Part shown: in pieces, positions 46,324 to 54,338 of the stretch
Numbering within the stretch: position 1 is the first letter of the stretch
Layout of the letters: the number at the start of each line of letters is the position of its first letter
From: Lachnospiraceae bacterium
Lineage (GTDB): Bacteria; Bacillota; Clostridia; Lachnospirales; Lachnospiraceae
NCBI GenBank assembly: GCA_910574865.1
Contig: CAJTDN010000007.1
Location: 248,001 to 312,000, forward strand
Direction of reading: 5' to 3'
Length of the DNA: 64,000 nucleotides
Made by a program: the position numbers and the translations under genes
The notes under the pieces: generated by a model
What the model was told of the DNA's origin: nothing
Databases searched by the model: none
What the model saw: the letters and a program-made list of their open reading frames with translations, nothing else

Positions 46324-47958
46324 TTAGTAATGAATCACGATTGGCGTCCCCACCTCCACCATCGGATAAAGCGTCTGGATGGAACTGTAGGACATGTTGA
46401 TGCAGCCATGGGAACCATACGTCTTGTACAATTCCCCGCCAAATCCAGGTTGCCACGTCGCGTCATGGAAACCGACCCCGCCCCATGTCACGCGCATCCA
46501 GTAATCGACGTGGGAAACATATTCCGGTTCTCCCGTGGCCGGGTCGATGTTGCCCGTCATCGTATAATCCGTGCATTTCTCAAGGACACGGTATACGCCG
46601 TCCGGAGTCTTCCTGGCCGGATTGGGAAGGCCGGTGATGACGTCGCACTCGAAGGCAATCTGCCCGTCCCGGAAATACCACATGTGCTGGGCCGTGATGT
46701 CCACCTCGAGGTAAGTGCCGCCCCAGTCCGGGTTGCCGTGCACGGCCGCCCGCTGTCCAATCAGGTATGCGGGCTCCCTCACGACGACCGCGCCGTCCCG
46801 GATGTTTTGCATGATCGCGTTAAATTCGGCTCCCTCATCCACGGCCCAGCCATAGCCGCCCCAACTCATCTTTCCCGGCTGCACCTCGACCGCCCTTCCC
46901 CACGGGGTGGTGAAGTTGCGCACCTTGTCATACGTGTCGTACTTGTCTCCAAACTCCGTAAGCCAAGCCTTTACCGCGTCCTCGGAGAAAATCACGTTCA
47001 TGTCCCCGTCGGTGGAAAGCCAGGTGGAAATCGTGTCCTTGTCAAGCACCACTTCCGTGTCCATCTGGTATGTGATGGAAGCGCGCAAGTACAAGTTCAT
47101 GTCGTCGCATGCTTTCTTGACTTCTGGCGACTCCGCCGTATACTTTGGGAACGCGTAGCAATCCTCTTCCACCATGTCTAGTTGCGGAGCCAGTTCTTCC
47201 ATGGAGTTTCTTATTTTTTCATTCAGTTTTTCCATGTCGACCGCCGTGCCGATCACTTCCTTCTCGGGAACGAACTTCTCCCCGTCATACTTCGGGTAAG
47301 CCGACACGGACGGGATTTGTTCTTGTTTCAGGCAACCGAGGTTTTCAATTTTTTGCGCGAGCCTGCTTTCGTCATACGAAACATCGATGGGAACTTCCAT
47401 CTTGGTTTCCTCGAAAAGAGAGGTCGGCCAAAGGAACGCGTTTTGCTTTTCCAACAATTTTTCAAACGCGTCCTCGTCCTTGTAAGCCAGGCCAATGTCG
47501 GTGGCCTTGATGGTTTCCGTATGCCCTCCGTTTTCCTTTACCGTCAATGCGTACTTTTTGACTTGTTCCGCCCAAAACTCCTCCGCCTCGGCGGCACTTT
47601 TGGCCGTGAAGTCATACCCGTTGATTTCCGTGTTCATCAGGAAATGGCTCATGAAATAAGCCGCGACGCCACCATATAAAAGGGCGATGGTTACAACCGT
47701 CACGCCTCCGGCGACGGCCGCCTTTTTCCAGCCGGAAGATGCGGGCTTCCTTTTCCGCGACGCCTTCCTGGACGTGTCCTTGGGGGACGTGGTCTTATTG
47801 GAAGCATTCTTCTGCGGCGTACCCTTGTTGTTCGTCACTTTTGACTCCTTACCATGATTTCTCTTATCTATGATATCGCCATCCGTATCTTTATATTCCT
47901 CATCCGTCTCCTCGTCCAGATAAATAATATCCAGATCTTGAACTTTCTTTTTGCCCAT
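46324..47958 (-). CDS. L,D-transpeptidase (YkuD domain) with N-terminal membrane anchor
   Basis: A 544-residue wall cross-linking enzyme. A Lys-rich cytosolic part (1-78) precedes one membrane segment at about 80-103; the outside part has a putative peptidoglycan-binding domain (about 110-370, PG_binding_4 type) and the YkuD catalytic domain from about 410, with HGCINM at 517-522 and catalytic C519. Substrate is probably the tetrapeptide stem, forming 3-3 links resistant to most beta-lactams. The ATG at 47958 has GGGAG seven bases upstream. Confidence 0.9.
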   Translation of the reverse strand: MGKKKVQDLDIIYLDEETDEEYKDTDGDIIDKRNHGKESKVTNNKGTPQKNASNKTTSPKDTSRKASRKRKPASSGWKKAAVAGGVTVVTIALLYGGVAAYFMSHFLMNTEINGYDFTAKSAAEAEEFWAEQVKKYALTVKENGGHTETIKATDIGLAYKDEDAFEKLLEKQNAFLWPTSLFEETKMEVPIDVSYDESRLAQKIENLGCLKQEQIPSVSAYPKYDGEKFVPEKEVIGTAVDMEKLNEKIRNSMEELAPQLDMVEEDCYAFPKYTAESPEVKKACDDMNLYLRASITYQMDTEVVLDKDTISTWLSTDGDMNVIFSEDAVKAWLTEFGDKYDTYDKVRNFTTPWGRAVEVQPGKMSWGGYGWAVDEGAEFNAIMQNIRDGAVVVREPAYLIGQRAAVHGNPDWGGTYLEVDITAQHMWYFRDGQIAFECDVITGLPNPARKTPDGVYRVLEKCTDYTMTGNIDPATGEPEYVSHVDYWMRVTWGGVGFHDATWQPGFGGELYKTYGSHGCINMSYSSIQTLYPMVEVGTPIVIHY

Positions 47959-48012
47959 CTTCCTTCTCCCTGTCCATGGATTCATGATGGCCTGGCAATG
48001 CCCCGCCACATT

Positions 48013-48063
48013 CATGATACACGGATTACCACATGCCGGTGCACTCACGTAATCCCAAAACCC
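48013..48063. repeat. Diverged 51-bp copy of the MITE hairpin module in the L,D-transpeptidase leader
   Basis: The first 17 bases (CATGATACACGGATTAC) equal 26325-26341 exactly; the loop differs, then GCACTC-n-CGTAATCC-n-AAAAC matches again. It can form the same GGATTAC/GTAATCC cruciform. It begins at the predicted transcription start of the L,D-transpeptidase mRNA and ends 55 bases from the start codon. Confidence 0.6.
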
Positions 48064-48068
48064 ATAAT

Positions 48069-48097
48069 ATTATACCTTTTATTTTGGATAATGTACA
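48069..48097 (-). promoter_or_regulatory. Promoter of the L,D-transpeptidase gene and perhaps tgt
   Basis: Minus-strand -35 TGTACA (48092-48097), 17-base spacer, -10 TATAAT (48069-48074). The -10 box is ideal and the -35 box moderate. It is divergent from the aroC promoter. Confidence 0.55.
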
Positions 48098-48136
48098 GAA
48101 AAATATCCCAATTAAAGAAAAATTAAACATTATCCG

Positions 48137-48165
48137 TTGCATCTTCGGCTTTCTTCTTTTATAAT
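48137..48165 (+). promoter_or_regulatory. Promoter of aroC
   Basis: Plus-strand -35 TTGCAT (48137-48142), 17-base spacer, -10 TATAAT (48160-48165). The transcript would have a leader of about 315 bases, of which 198 are the inserted repeat. An ACCGG/CCGGT hairpin lies near its 5' end. The 531-bp gene-free stretch 47959-48489 otherwise holds only the divergent promoter and the repeats. Confidence 0.6.
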
Positions 48166-48250
48166 AAGGTGCGGCGGGACCGGCCTTTTACCGGTTCGCC
48201 CATGTGCCGACGTGTGCCGCGTGTCAAAAAGCATACGTTCTTTTCATGTT

Positions 48251-48448
48251 ATGATTAGAGCGTCAAAAGGTATTTTGACGCTCATGATACACGGATTACT
48301 CCGTGCTAACGCACTCCCGTAATCCTAAAACACCTCAAATCCGCTCATTTTTCTGCGAAAAATGGCTACTTTTCGGTGTTTTGCGCGTCCCAAAGTCATC
48401 CTTTTTCATGCAAGCATGAAACGCATGACCTTTTGACGCTTGTATCAT
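48251..48448. mobile_element. 198-bp MITE-like repeat, copy 2 (aroC leader)
   Basis: Every base equals the copy at 26293-26490. GTT flanks both sides here, while ATC flanks the other copy, which supports insertion with a 3-bp duplication. It lies between the aroC promoter and start, 41 bases before the ATG, in the opposite orientation relative to its gene from the tepA copy. Perfect identity of two copies 22 kb apart suggests recent spread or gene conversion. Confidence 0.8.
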
Positions 48449-48489
48449 GTTATTGGCATAATTCATAATGATTTAGGATGGTGAAGTTC

Positions 48490-49599
48490 ATGAGTGGTTC
48501 CAGTTTCGGAAAATTTTTTCAAATAACGACATGGGGGGAGTCCCACGGTCCGGGCATAGGCGTCGTGATTGACGGGTGTCCCGCGGGAGTTCTCCTTTCG
48601 GAAGCGGACGTCCAGGCATTTTTAGACCGCAGGAAACCCGGACAGAGCAAGTTTACGACCCGGCGCAAGGAAAGCGACCAGGTCGAGATTTTGTCCGGCG
48701 TGTTCGAGGGCCGGACGACCGGCGCTTCCATTTCCATGATAGTGCGAAACCTTGACCAACGTTCCCATGATTATGGAAACATTGCCGAGGTGTTTCGTCC
48801 CGGCCACGCGGACTATACTTACACGCAAAAGTTCGGGTTCCGTGACTATCGCGGTGGCGGACGCTCTTCCGGCCGCGAGACGATTGGCCGTGTCGCCGCC
48901 GGTGCCGTCGCGTCGTTGATTTTAAACCGGCTTGGCATCCATGTCACGGCGTTCGCCAAGTCGATTGGCCCCGTGACGGTAACGGAAGCGGATTACCGAT
49001 TTGACGAAATTTCCCAAAACCGTCTTTTCATGCCAAACAACGAGCTGGCCAAGGAGGCGGAGGGATACCTGACGCAGATGATGGCCGGGAAGGATTCCGC
49101 GGGCGGAATCATTGAATGCATCGTGCAAGGAATGCCGGTTGGCATCGGGGAACCCGTCTTTGACAAGCTCGATGCGATCCTCGGACAAGCGATTTTCTCC
49201 ATCGGCGCGGTGAAAGCCGTGGAATTTGGAAGCGGGATGTCCGCGGCCACAAGCAGCGGCAGTATGAACAACGACGGCTTTTATATGGAAAACGGGCAGG
49301 TACAAAAAATGACGAACCACGCTGGCGGCATCCTCGGCGGCATGAGCGACGGCTCCGACCTTGTACTGCGTGCAGCCTTCAAACCGACCCCGTCCATCGC
49401 CCGGGCGCAACAGACCGTGAACGGCCATGGCGAGAACACAAAACTTGTCATCCACGGCCGCCATGACCCGATCATCGTCCCCCGGGCCGTCGTCGTCGTG
49501 GAATCCATGGTCGCCGTCACGCTGGTGGACATGCTCTTCCAGAACATGTGCAGCCGGATGGAAAAAATTTGCGAGTTCTATAAAACGGATTCCCGGTAG
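48490..49599 (+). CDS. aroC: Chorismate synthase (AroC)
   Basis: Last step of the shikimate pathway, using reduced FMN. The 369 residues begin MSGSSFGKFFQITTWGESHG, an aroC hallmark, followed by FRPGHADYTY, FGFRDYRGGGRSSGRET and later GGILGGMSDG. The ATG at 48490 is chosen over one four codons upstream on family alignment; AGGA is 11 bases away, a weak site. It stands alone on the plus strand without other aro genes. Confidence 0.96.
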   Translation: MSGSSFGKFFQITTWGESHGPGIGVVIDGCPAGVLLSEADVQAFLDRRKPGQSKFTTRRKESDQVEILSGVFEGRTTGASISMIVRNLDQRSHDYGNIAEVFRPGHADYTYTQKFGFRDYRGGGRSSGRETIGRVAAGAVASLILNRLGIHVTAFAKSIGPVTVTEADYRFDEISQNRLFMPNNELAKEAEGYLTQMMAGKDSAGGIIECIVQGMPVGIGEPVFDKLDAILGQAIFSIGAVKAVEFGSGMSAATSSGSMNNDGFYMENGQVQKMTNHAGGILGGMSDGSDLVLRAAFKPTPSIARAQQTVNGHGENTKLVIHGRHDPIIVPRAVVVVESMVAVTLVDMLFQNMCSRMEKICEFYKTDSR

Positions 49600-49623
49600 C
49601 GTTCTTGAACTTTTTATTGCACA

Positions 49624-49726
49624 AAGGGGCTGTCGGGTAATGCGGAAAACCCACAATATATGGTGGCAAATCCAGATGCGCCACGGCATATATTGTGGGC
49701 CTGCAGTCATTGCCCGACAGCCTCTT
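49624..49726. repeat. 103-bp long inverted repeat between convergent aroC and potD
   Basis: AAGGGGCTGTCGGGTAATG (49624-49642) pairs with CATTGCCCGACAGCCTCTT (49708-49726) with two mismatches, and inside it CCCACAATATATGGTGGC pairs with the complementary GCCACGGCATATATTGTGGG, leaving a loop of about 12 bases. The resulting hairpin of about 45 bp could stop transcription from both sides although no T-run follows. It fills the 145-bp gap. Confidence 0.7.
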
Positions 49727-49744
49727 ACGCCTTTCACGTTCCAA

Positions 49745-50806
49745 TCAATCCGCCTTCAGTTCCTTCCAATACTCGTTCATCAAGTCCGTCGTCTCCTGGT
49801 CCAACTGCTTTAACACCTCGCAGTCCGCAAGCACTTCCTCCGGCGGAATCAGCGCCCCGTTTTCTTTCTCCTCCGCGGACATGTTCTCCACCACCGCGTC
49901 ATTTACCGTGGAATAATAAATGTATTCGTAATTCATCTGCGCGACGTCCTCGCGGCAAAGGAAGTCCAGGAATTTTTGTGCCGCGTCCATGTTGTCACAA
50001 TACTTCGTCACGCCCCACGCGTCAATCCAGAGGTTCGAACCCTCCTTCGGCACGGCATACTCAAGCTTTTCGTTATAGTCGTGCGCCAGGTACGCCTCCC
50101 CCGAGTAAATGACCGCCACGGCCGCGTTCTCGGCCACCATCTCCTCGCGCACCTCGTCCACGAGATAGGCCTGCACGTCCGGCTTCTGGGCAAGGAGCAA
50201 ATCCTGCGCCTCCTTCAGTTCCCCCGGGGCGGTCGTGTTAAGAGAATATCCAAGGTATTTCAAGGCCACCAGGTAGCTGTCGCGCATGCTGTTCTGCATG
50301 ATGACCTCCCCGGCATAATCCCCGTTGAACAAAACGTCCCAGCTGTCGATTTCGCCCTTCACCTTGTCCTTGTTGTACAAAATACCGACCGTCCCCCAGA
50401 AATACGGCAACGTGTACTTGTTTTCCGGATCGAAGGATTTTGAAAACTCGAAATACCGCTCCCCGACGTTGCCAATATGTTCGAACGAACTGGTGTCAAT
50501 CTCTTGTAACTCGCCTTCCTGGATCAGTTTTTCCAGCATGTAGTCGCTCGTGCAAAGCAAATCGTACTCAATCGCCCCCGACTTATATTTCGTGTACAAA
50601 TCCTCCGGGGTCACGGCCTCCTCGTACAAAATCTTGATTCCGGTCTCCTCGGTGAACATCTCGATTGCCTCCGGATCCAGGTATTCCCCATAATTGAACA
50701 CGGTCAGCGTCTCACCGCTTTCCGTTTCCTTCGCGCAACCGCCGGCAAGCGCCGACGCACAAACGATGGCACCCGCAAGGAGCGCCGCCCATACCCTTTT
50801 TTTCAT
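49745..50806 (-). CDS. potD: Spermidine/putrescine ABC transporter, substrate-binding lipoprotein (PotD)
   Basis: Extracellular receptor of the polyamine importer encoded here. The 353 residues start with a signal peptide (MKKRVWAALLAGAIV) and a lipobox ALAGGC giving the lipid-bearing C24. NYGEYLDPEAIEMFTEETGI is the usual PotD beginning, and NLWIDAWGVTKYCDN near residue 260 matches the polyamine-site region. It is the last gene of the operon, 90 bases after potC, which allows extra expression by a separate signal that I do not see. Confidence 0.93.
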   Translation of the reverse strand: MKKRVWAALLAGAIVCASALAGGCAKETESGETLTVFNYGEYLDPEAIEMFTEETGIKILYEEAVTPEDLYTKYKSGAIEYDLLCTSDYMLEKLIQEGELQEIDTSSFEHIGNVGERYFEFSKSFDPENKYTLPYFWGTVGILYNKDKVKGEIDSWDVLFNGDYAGEVIMQNSMRDSYLVALKYLGYSLNTTAPGELKEAQDLLLAQKPDVQAYLVDEVREEMVAENAAVAVIYSGEAYLAHDYNEKLEYAVPKEGSNLWIDAWGVTKYCDNMDAAQKFLDFLCREDVAQMNYEYIYYSTVNDAVVENMSAEEKENGALIPPEEVLADCEVLKQLDQETTDLMNEYWKELKAD

Positions 50807-50896
50807 CTTCTTTCATCCTTTCTTTTCCATCCTTGACTTTTCCCAACCCGTTACGGCACCCATTTTCCAACACGGAGACATGCCGAGACATTTTTC

Positions 50897-51703
50897 CTAT
50901 CGAGCCGCCGGCCCGCCGGCGGGATTTTTCCCCTTCCTTTTCGGCAAAAAATTGACCGCCAAAAGCAACGCGAAGACCGTCGCGAAAATCAACGTGGACA
51001 AGGCGTACATTTCCGGTTTGACGCCTTTTTTCAATTCCCCGTAAATCATGGTGGAAAGCGTGTTCACGCCCGCCCCCTTCGTAAAATACGTGATCACGAA
51101 ATCGTCCATCGACATCGTGAAAGCCATGAAAAACCCAGACACGATGCCACTCATAAGCTGTGGCAGCAACACTTTGAAAAACGCGTAGACGGCACCCGCC
51201 CCCAAATCCCTGGCCGCCTCGTAAACGCTTAAGTTCATCTGCTTGATTTTTGGCATCACGCTCAATATGACATAAGGAATGTTGAACGTGATGTGCGCGA
51301 GCAGGACGCTCGCAAAGCCCAGCGGCATGAAGCGGACGAACCAGAGCATCAAGGCGATTCCGGTCACGATGTCCGCATTTAACATCGGAATGTTGGTAAA
51401 CGTCATCATCACCTGGTATCCGCGTTGCCGCATGGCTTGGATACCCAGCGCGGCCAACACTCCAATCAAGGTGGCGATTCCCGCCGAAAGAAACGCCAAA
51501 CCAATCGTGGTACAGAGCGCGTCCATAATCTGGTGGTTGGAAAACAGCACCTGGTACCAGCGCAGGGTAAAACCGCCCCAGACCACGCGGGAACGTGAGT
51601 CGTTAAACGAAAGGACGACCAAAACCGCGATTGGCGCGTATAAAAACACGATGACGAGCGCAAGATAAAACCTGCTTACGAAATCCTTTATTTTCTCTAC
51701 CAT
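50897..51703 (-). CDS. potC: Polyamine ABC transporter permease PotC
   Basis: A 268-residue permease with six hydrophobic segments. The cytoplasmic EAA-type loop is YEAARDLGAGAVYAFFKVLLP, and DDFVITYFTKGAGVNTLSTMIYG is a PotC signature. The ATG at 51703 lies in the second copy of an 11-bp duplication (ATATGGTAGAG) whose first copy holds the potB stop, so the natural four-to-eight-base overlap seems to have been opened and no good Shine-Dalgarno sequence is left. Confidence 0.93.
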   Translation of the reverse strand: MVEKIKDFVSRFYLALVIVFLYAPIAVLVVLSFNDSRSRVVWGGFTLRWYQVLFSNHQIMDALCTTIGLAFLSAGIATLIGVLAALGIQAMRQRGYQVMMTFTNIPMLNADIVTGIALMLWFVRFMPLGFASVLLAHITFNIPYVILSVMPKIKQMNLSVYEAARDLGAGAVYAFFKVLLPQLMSGIVSGFFMAFTMSMDDFVITYFTKGAGVNTLSTMIYGELKKGVKPEMYALSTLIFATVFALLLAVNFLPKRKGKNPAGGPAAR

Positions 51704-51707
51704 ATCT

Positions 51708-52526
51708 CTACCATATCGACGACGATTTCCCTTCCGTTTCATTTTTCGTGGTGAACGCCATGCTGATTAAGACGAACAGCATCAACGAGACCGAGAGCCC
51801 GCTCCCCATGTTCCAGTTGGCGCTCTTGGTAAACTCCTGCTCGATGACGTTGCCGATCAGTTGCAGCTTTCCCCCGCCCAGCACGTCGGCGATGACGAAC
51901 GACGTCATGGAGGGGACGAACACCATCACGATGCCGCTTAAAAGCCCCGGCACGGAAAGCGGCAAAATCACCTTGCAAAACACCGTCAGCGAGTTCGCGC
52001 CCAAGTCCCGCGCCGCCTCGACCAAATCCTCGTCAATCTCGGCGACCGCGTTGAAAATCGGCAGCACCATGTATGGCAGGTAATCGTAAATCACGCCAAT
52101 CATGATGGCGGTTCCCGTATTGGCCAGGGACAACGGCAGGAGGCCGGCCTTTTGCAATATAAAATTCAAAATCCCGTTGTTGGACAAAATCAACTGCCAC
52201 GCCAGGATGCGCAGGATAAAATTCATCCACATCGGCAAAATCAGAATAAACAGCGTGAAGCCCTGCCGCCCCATGTTCAGCCTCCGCATCGCCATCACCA
52301 GCGGATACGAAAGGAGGATGCAGATAATCGTGCAGCCCACCGCGATTTCCAGGGAAAAAAGCAATGCTTTCAAATGCACCGGCTCAAAAATCGCCATGAC
52401 ATTGGCGAGCGTAAACGCGCCCTCGCGGCTCGTCAGCGCATACTGGAAAATCACCAGTAGCGGAATCATGGTAAACCCCGCCACCCACACGGCGTACGGG
52501 GTGGCCAGCCACGGCCGCTTCTTCAT
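51708..52526 (-). CDS. potB: Polyamine ABC transporter permease PotB
   Basis: A 272-residue permease with six hydrophobic segments and the EAA-type loop EAARDLGANSLTVFCKVILPLSVPG. FVPSMTSFVIADVLGGGK is the PotB pattern. I start at the ATG at 52526 (MKKRPWLATPYAVW), preceded by AAGGAA at five bases; an ATG six codons earlier overlaps less plausibly. The potA stop lies ten bases upstream. Together with PotC it forms the membrane channel. Confidence 0.93.
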   Translation of the reverse strand: MKKRPWLATPYAVWVAGFTMIPLLVIFQYALTSREGAFTLANVMAIFEPVHLKALLFSLEIAVGCTIICILLSYPLVMAMRRLNMGRQGFTLFILILPMWMNFILRILAWQLILSNNGILNFILQKAGLLPLSLANTGTAIMIGVIYDYLPYMVLPIFNAVAEIDEDLVEAARDLGANSLTVFCKVILPLSVPGLLSGIVMVFVPSMTSFVIADVLGGGKLQLIGNVIEQEFTKSANWNMGSGLSVSLMLFVLISMAFTTKNETEGKSSSIW

Positions 52527-52536
52527 GGTCTTTCCT

Positions 52537-53610
52537 TCATTCATCCTCTTTTGTAACCTCCGCGTCCTCTGAAAGTGGCTTATGCATGATCTGGATATTG
52601 TCCGGCAAAATGGTAAGCCCCACCATCGCCCCAATCTGCGCAGGGTTCACGCTCTGCACGCTCCACTCGTACTCGCCGGCCCTCACCTTGATTTCGTAGT
52701 AGGCCCCCTTGAAAATGATGGAGACGACCATGCCCCTGACATACCCCTGCCCTTCCGCCACGATGACCAAGTCCTCCGGCCGGATGACCACGTCCACCAG
52801 CTCGTCACGGCCAAACCCCTCGTCCACGCAAGGAACGTCCACGCCCTGGATCCGTACCAGGCGGTCTTGTTTCATGATACCGTCAATGATGTTGCTGTCA
52901 CCGATAAAGTCTGCCACGAAAGCATTTTGCGGCTCGTCGTATATGCTCTTCGAGGTTCCCATCTGCTGTATGATGCCCTTGTTCATGACGACGATGCGGT
53001 CCGACATCGTCAGCGCCTCCTCCTGGTCGTGGGTCACGTAGACGAACGTGATGCCCACCTCCTTCTTTATCTTGATCAGTTCCCGCTGCATCTCGTGTCG
53101 GAGCTTCAAGTCCAGTGCCCCAAGCGGCTCGTCGAGAAGCAGGATTTCCGGCTCATTGACAATGGCACGGGCAATCGCCACCCGCTGCTGCTGCCCGCCG
53201 CTTAGGGAGGCGGGCTTGCGCCGGGCGTAGCTCGTCATGTTGACCAGTTTCAAGGCATACGCAATCTTGTCGTCGATATACTGCTTGCTCTTTTTCTTCA
53301 ATTTCAGCCCGAACGCGATGTTTTCCGCCACGGACATGTGGGGAAACAGCGAATACTTCTGGAACACGGTATTCACGTTGCGTTTGTCCGGGGATAGGGA
53401 AGTGACGTCCTTCCCCTCAAACAGCACCCGGCCGCCGTCCGGCTTCTCAAAGCCACCAATGATGCGCAACGTCGTGGACTTCCCACAGCCGGAAGGCCCG
53501 AGAAGCGTCACGAACTCGTTGCGCTTGATTTCCAAATCAAAATCCTTCAAAATCATTTTCCCGTCAAAAGACTTGCTGACCGCGTCCAACTGTAAGATTA
53601 CGTCTTGCAT
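52537..53610 (-). CDS. potA: Polyamine ABC transporter ATP-binding protein PotA
   Basis: A 357-residue ATPase: Walker A GPSGCGKST, signature LSGGQQQRVAIARA, Walker B ILLLDEPLGALD, switch histidine in VYVTHDQEEA, then a C-terminal TOBE-type domain (VVIRPEDLV, AGEYEWSVQSVNP). It powers uptake through PotB-PotC. GGAGG with five-base spacing supports the start. The HTH-cupin gene precedes it by 21 bases, giving an operon regulator-potA-potB-potC-potD. Confidence 0.95.
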   Translation of the reverse strand: MQDVILQLDAVSKSFDGKMILKDFDLEIKRNEFVTLLGPSGCGKSTTLRIIGGFEKPDGGRVLFEGKDVTSLSPDKRNVNTVFQKYSLFPHMSVAENIAFGLKLKKKSKQYIDDKIAYALKLVNMTSYARRKPASLSGGQQQRVAIARAIVNEPEILLLDEPLGALDLKLRHEMQRELIKIKKEVGITFVYVTHDQEEALTMSDRIVVMNKGIIQQMGTSKSIYDEPQNAFVADFIGDSNIIDGIMKQDRLVRIQGVDVPCVDEGFGRDELVDVVIRPEDLVIVAEGQGYVRGMVVSIIFKGAYYEIKVRAGEYEWSVQSVNPAQIGAMVGLTILPDNIQIMHKPLSEDAEVTKEDE

Positions 53611-53631
53611 GGTATCCTCCTCGTTACTTTG

Positions 53632-54180
53632 TTAAAAACTCGGCGGGGTGCTGATCCATAAAAAATCGGAAACACCACTGGAGGCCGAACAAATTTTATG
53701 CTTTCGTGTGGCGGGGAAACTAAACGAGTCCCCTTTACGCAAAGTATACGCCGAATCGCCATAATGGAGCCGGATGGCGCCCTTTAAGACGTATCCGAAC
53801 TCCTCCCCCTCATGGGGCTTATCCTCGGGCAGCGACTGCCCCGGTTTCAAATTCACAAGGATGGGCTCCAGTTTCCGGCTCTGGGCTGTGGAAATCAACC
53901 ACGTGATCCGGTTGCCGTCCTCGTCCTCCTTCTCAAAACAGTCATCCTTGCGGTAAACAATCTGCACGTCGCCGTCCTCATGGAAAAAGTCCGAAAGGTT
54001 CGTCCCCAGGCACTCCACGATGTCCAAAAGCGTCGAGACGGACGGGGCCGTCAGCCCCCGCTCCAACTGGGAAATGAAGCCCTTTGTCAACTCCGTGCGG
54101 TCCGCCAGTTCTTCTTGTGTCAGGCCGTTCTGGTTGCGCAGGTTCCGTATCTTGATACCAATCTGTTCCTCTATGCTCAT
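53632..54180 (-). CDS. HTH-cupin transcriptional regulator of the polyamine operon (PuuR-like)
   Basis: A 182-residue regulator: an XRE-type helix-turn-helix at about 8-62 (GLTQEELADRTELTKGFISQLERG) and a C-terminal cupin barrel at about 110-178 (LPEDKPHEGEEFGYVLKGAIRL). Such proteins bind polyamines or related small molecules and repress uptake or breakdown genes, PuuR being the known example. It leads the pot operon and two TACTAAACTT copies flank its promoter, so autoregulation is likely. The ATG at 54180 follows AGAAGG directly, with a second AGAAGG eight bases upstream as the likelier site. Confidence 0.88.
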   Translation of the reverse strand: MSIEEQIGIKIRNLRNQNGLTQEELADRTELTKGFISQLERGLTAPSVSTLLDIVECLGTNLSDFFHEDGDVQIVYRKDDCFEKEDEDGNRITWLISTAQSRKLEPILVNLKPGQSLPEDKPHEGEEFGYVLKGAIRLHYGDSAYTLRKGDSFSFPATRKHKICSASSGVSDFLWISTPPSF

Positions 54181-54200
54181 CCTTCTTACCTTCTTACAAT

Positions 54201-54256
54201 TACTAAACTTTTTGTAACGCCATTCCTTATTATACACATACTAAACTTAAAGTCAA
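54201..54256 (-). promoter_or_regulatory. Promoter and candidate operators of the pot operon
   Basis: Minus-strand -35 TTGACT (54251-54256), 16-base spacer, -10 TATAAT (54229-54234). The sequence TACTAAACTT occurs twice on the plus strand, at 54201-54210 downstream of the start site and at 54239-54248 within the spacer. Two direct repeats bracketing the -10 box are a natural target for the HTH-cupin repressor. Confidence 0.65.
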
Positions 54257-54338
54257 GTATAACTTTGAAAAAACGAAAAAAAGACCCCGGAAGCTACTAT
54301 TCAGCTCCCACGGGTCCTGCCTTCCACGTCCGCGCTTT

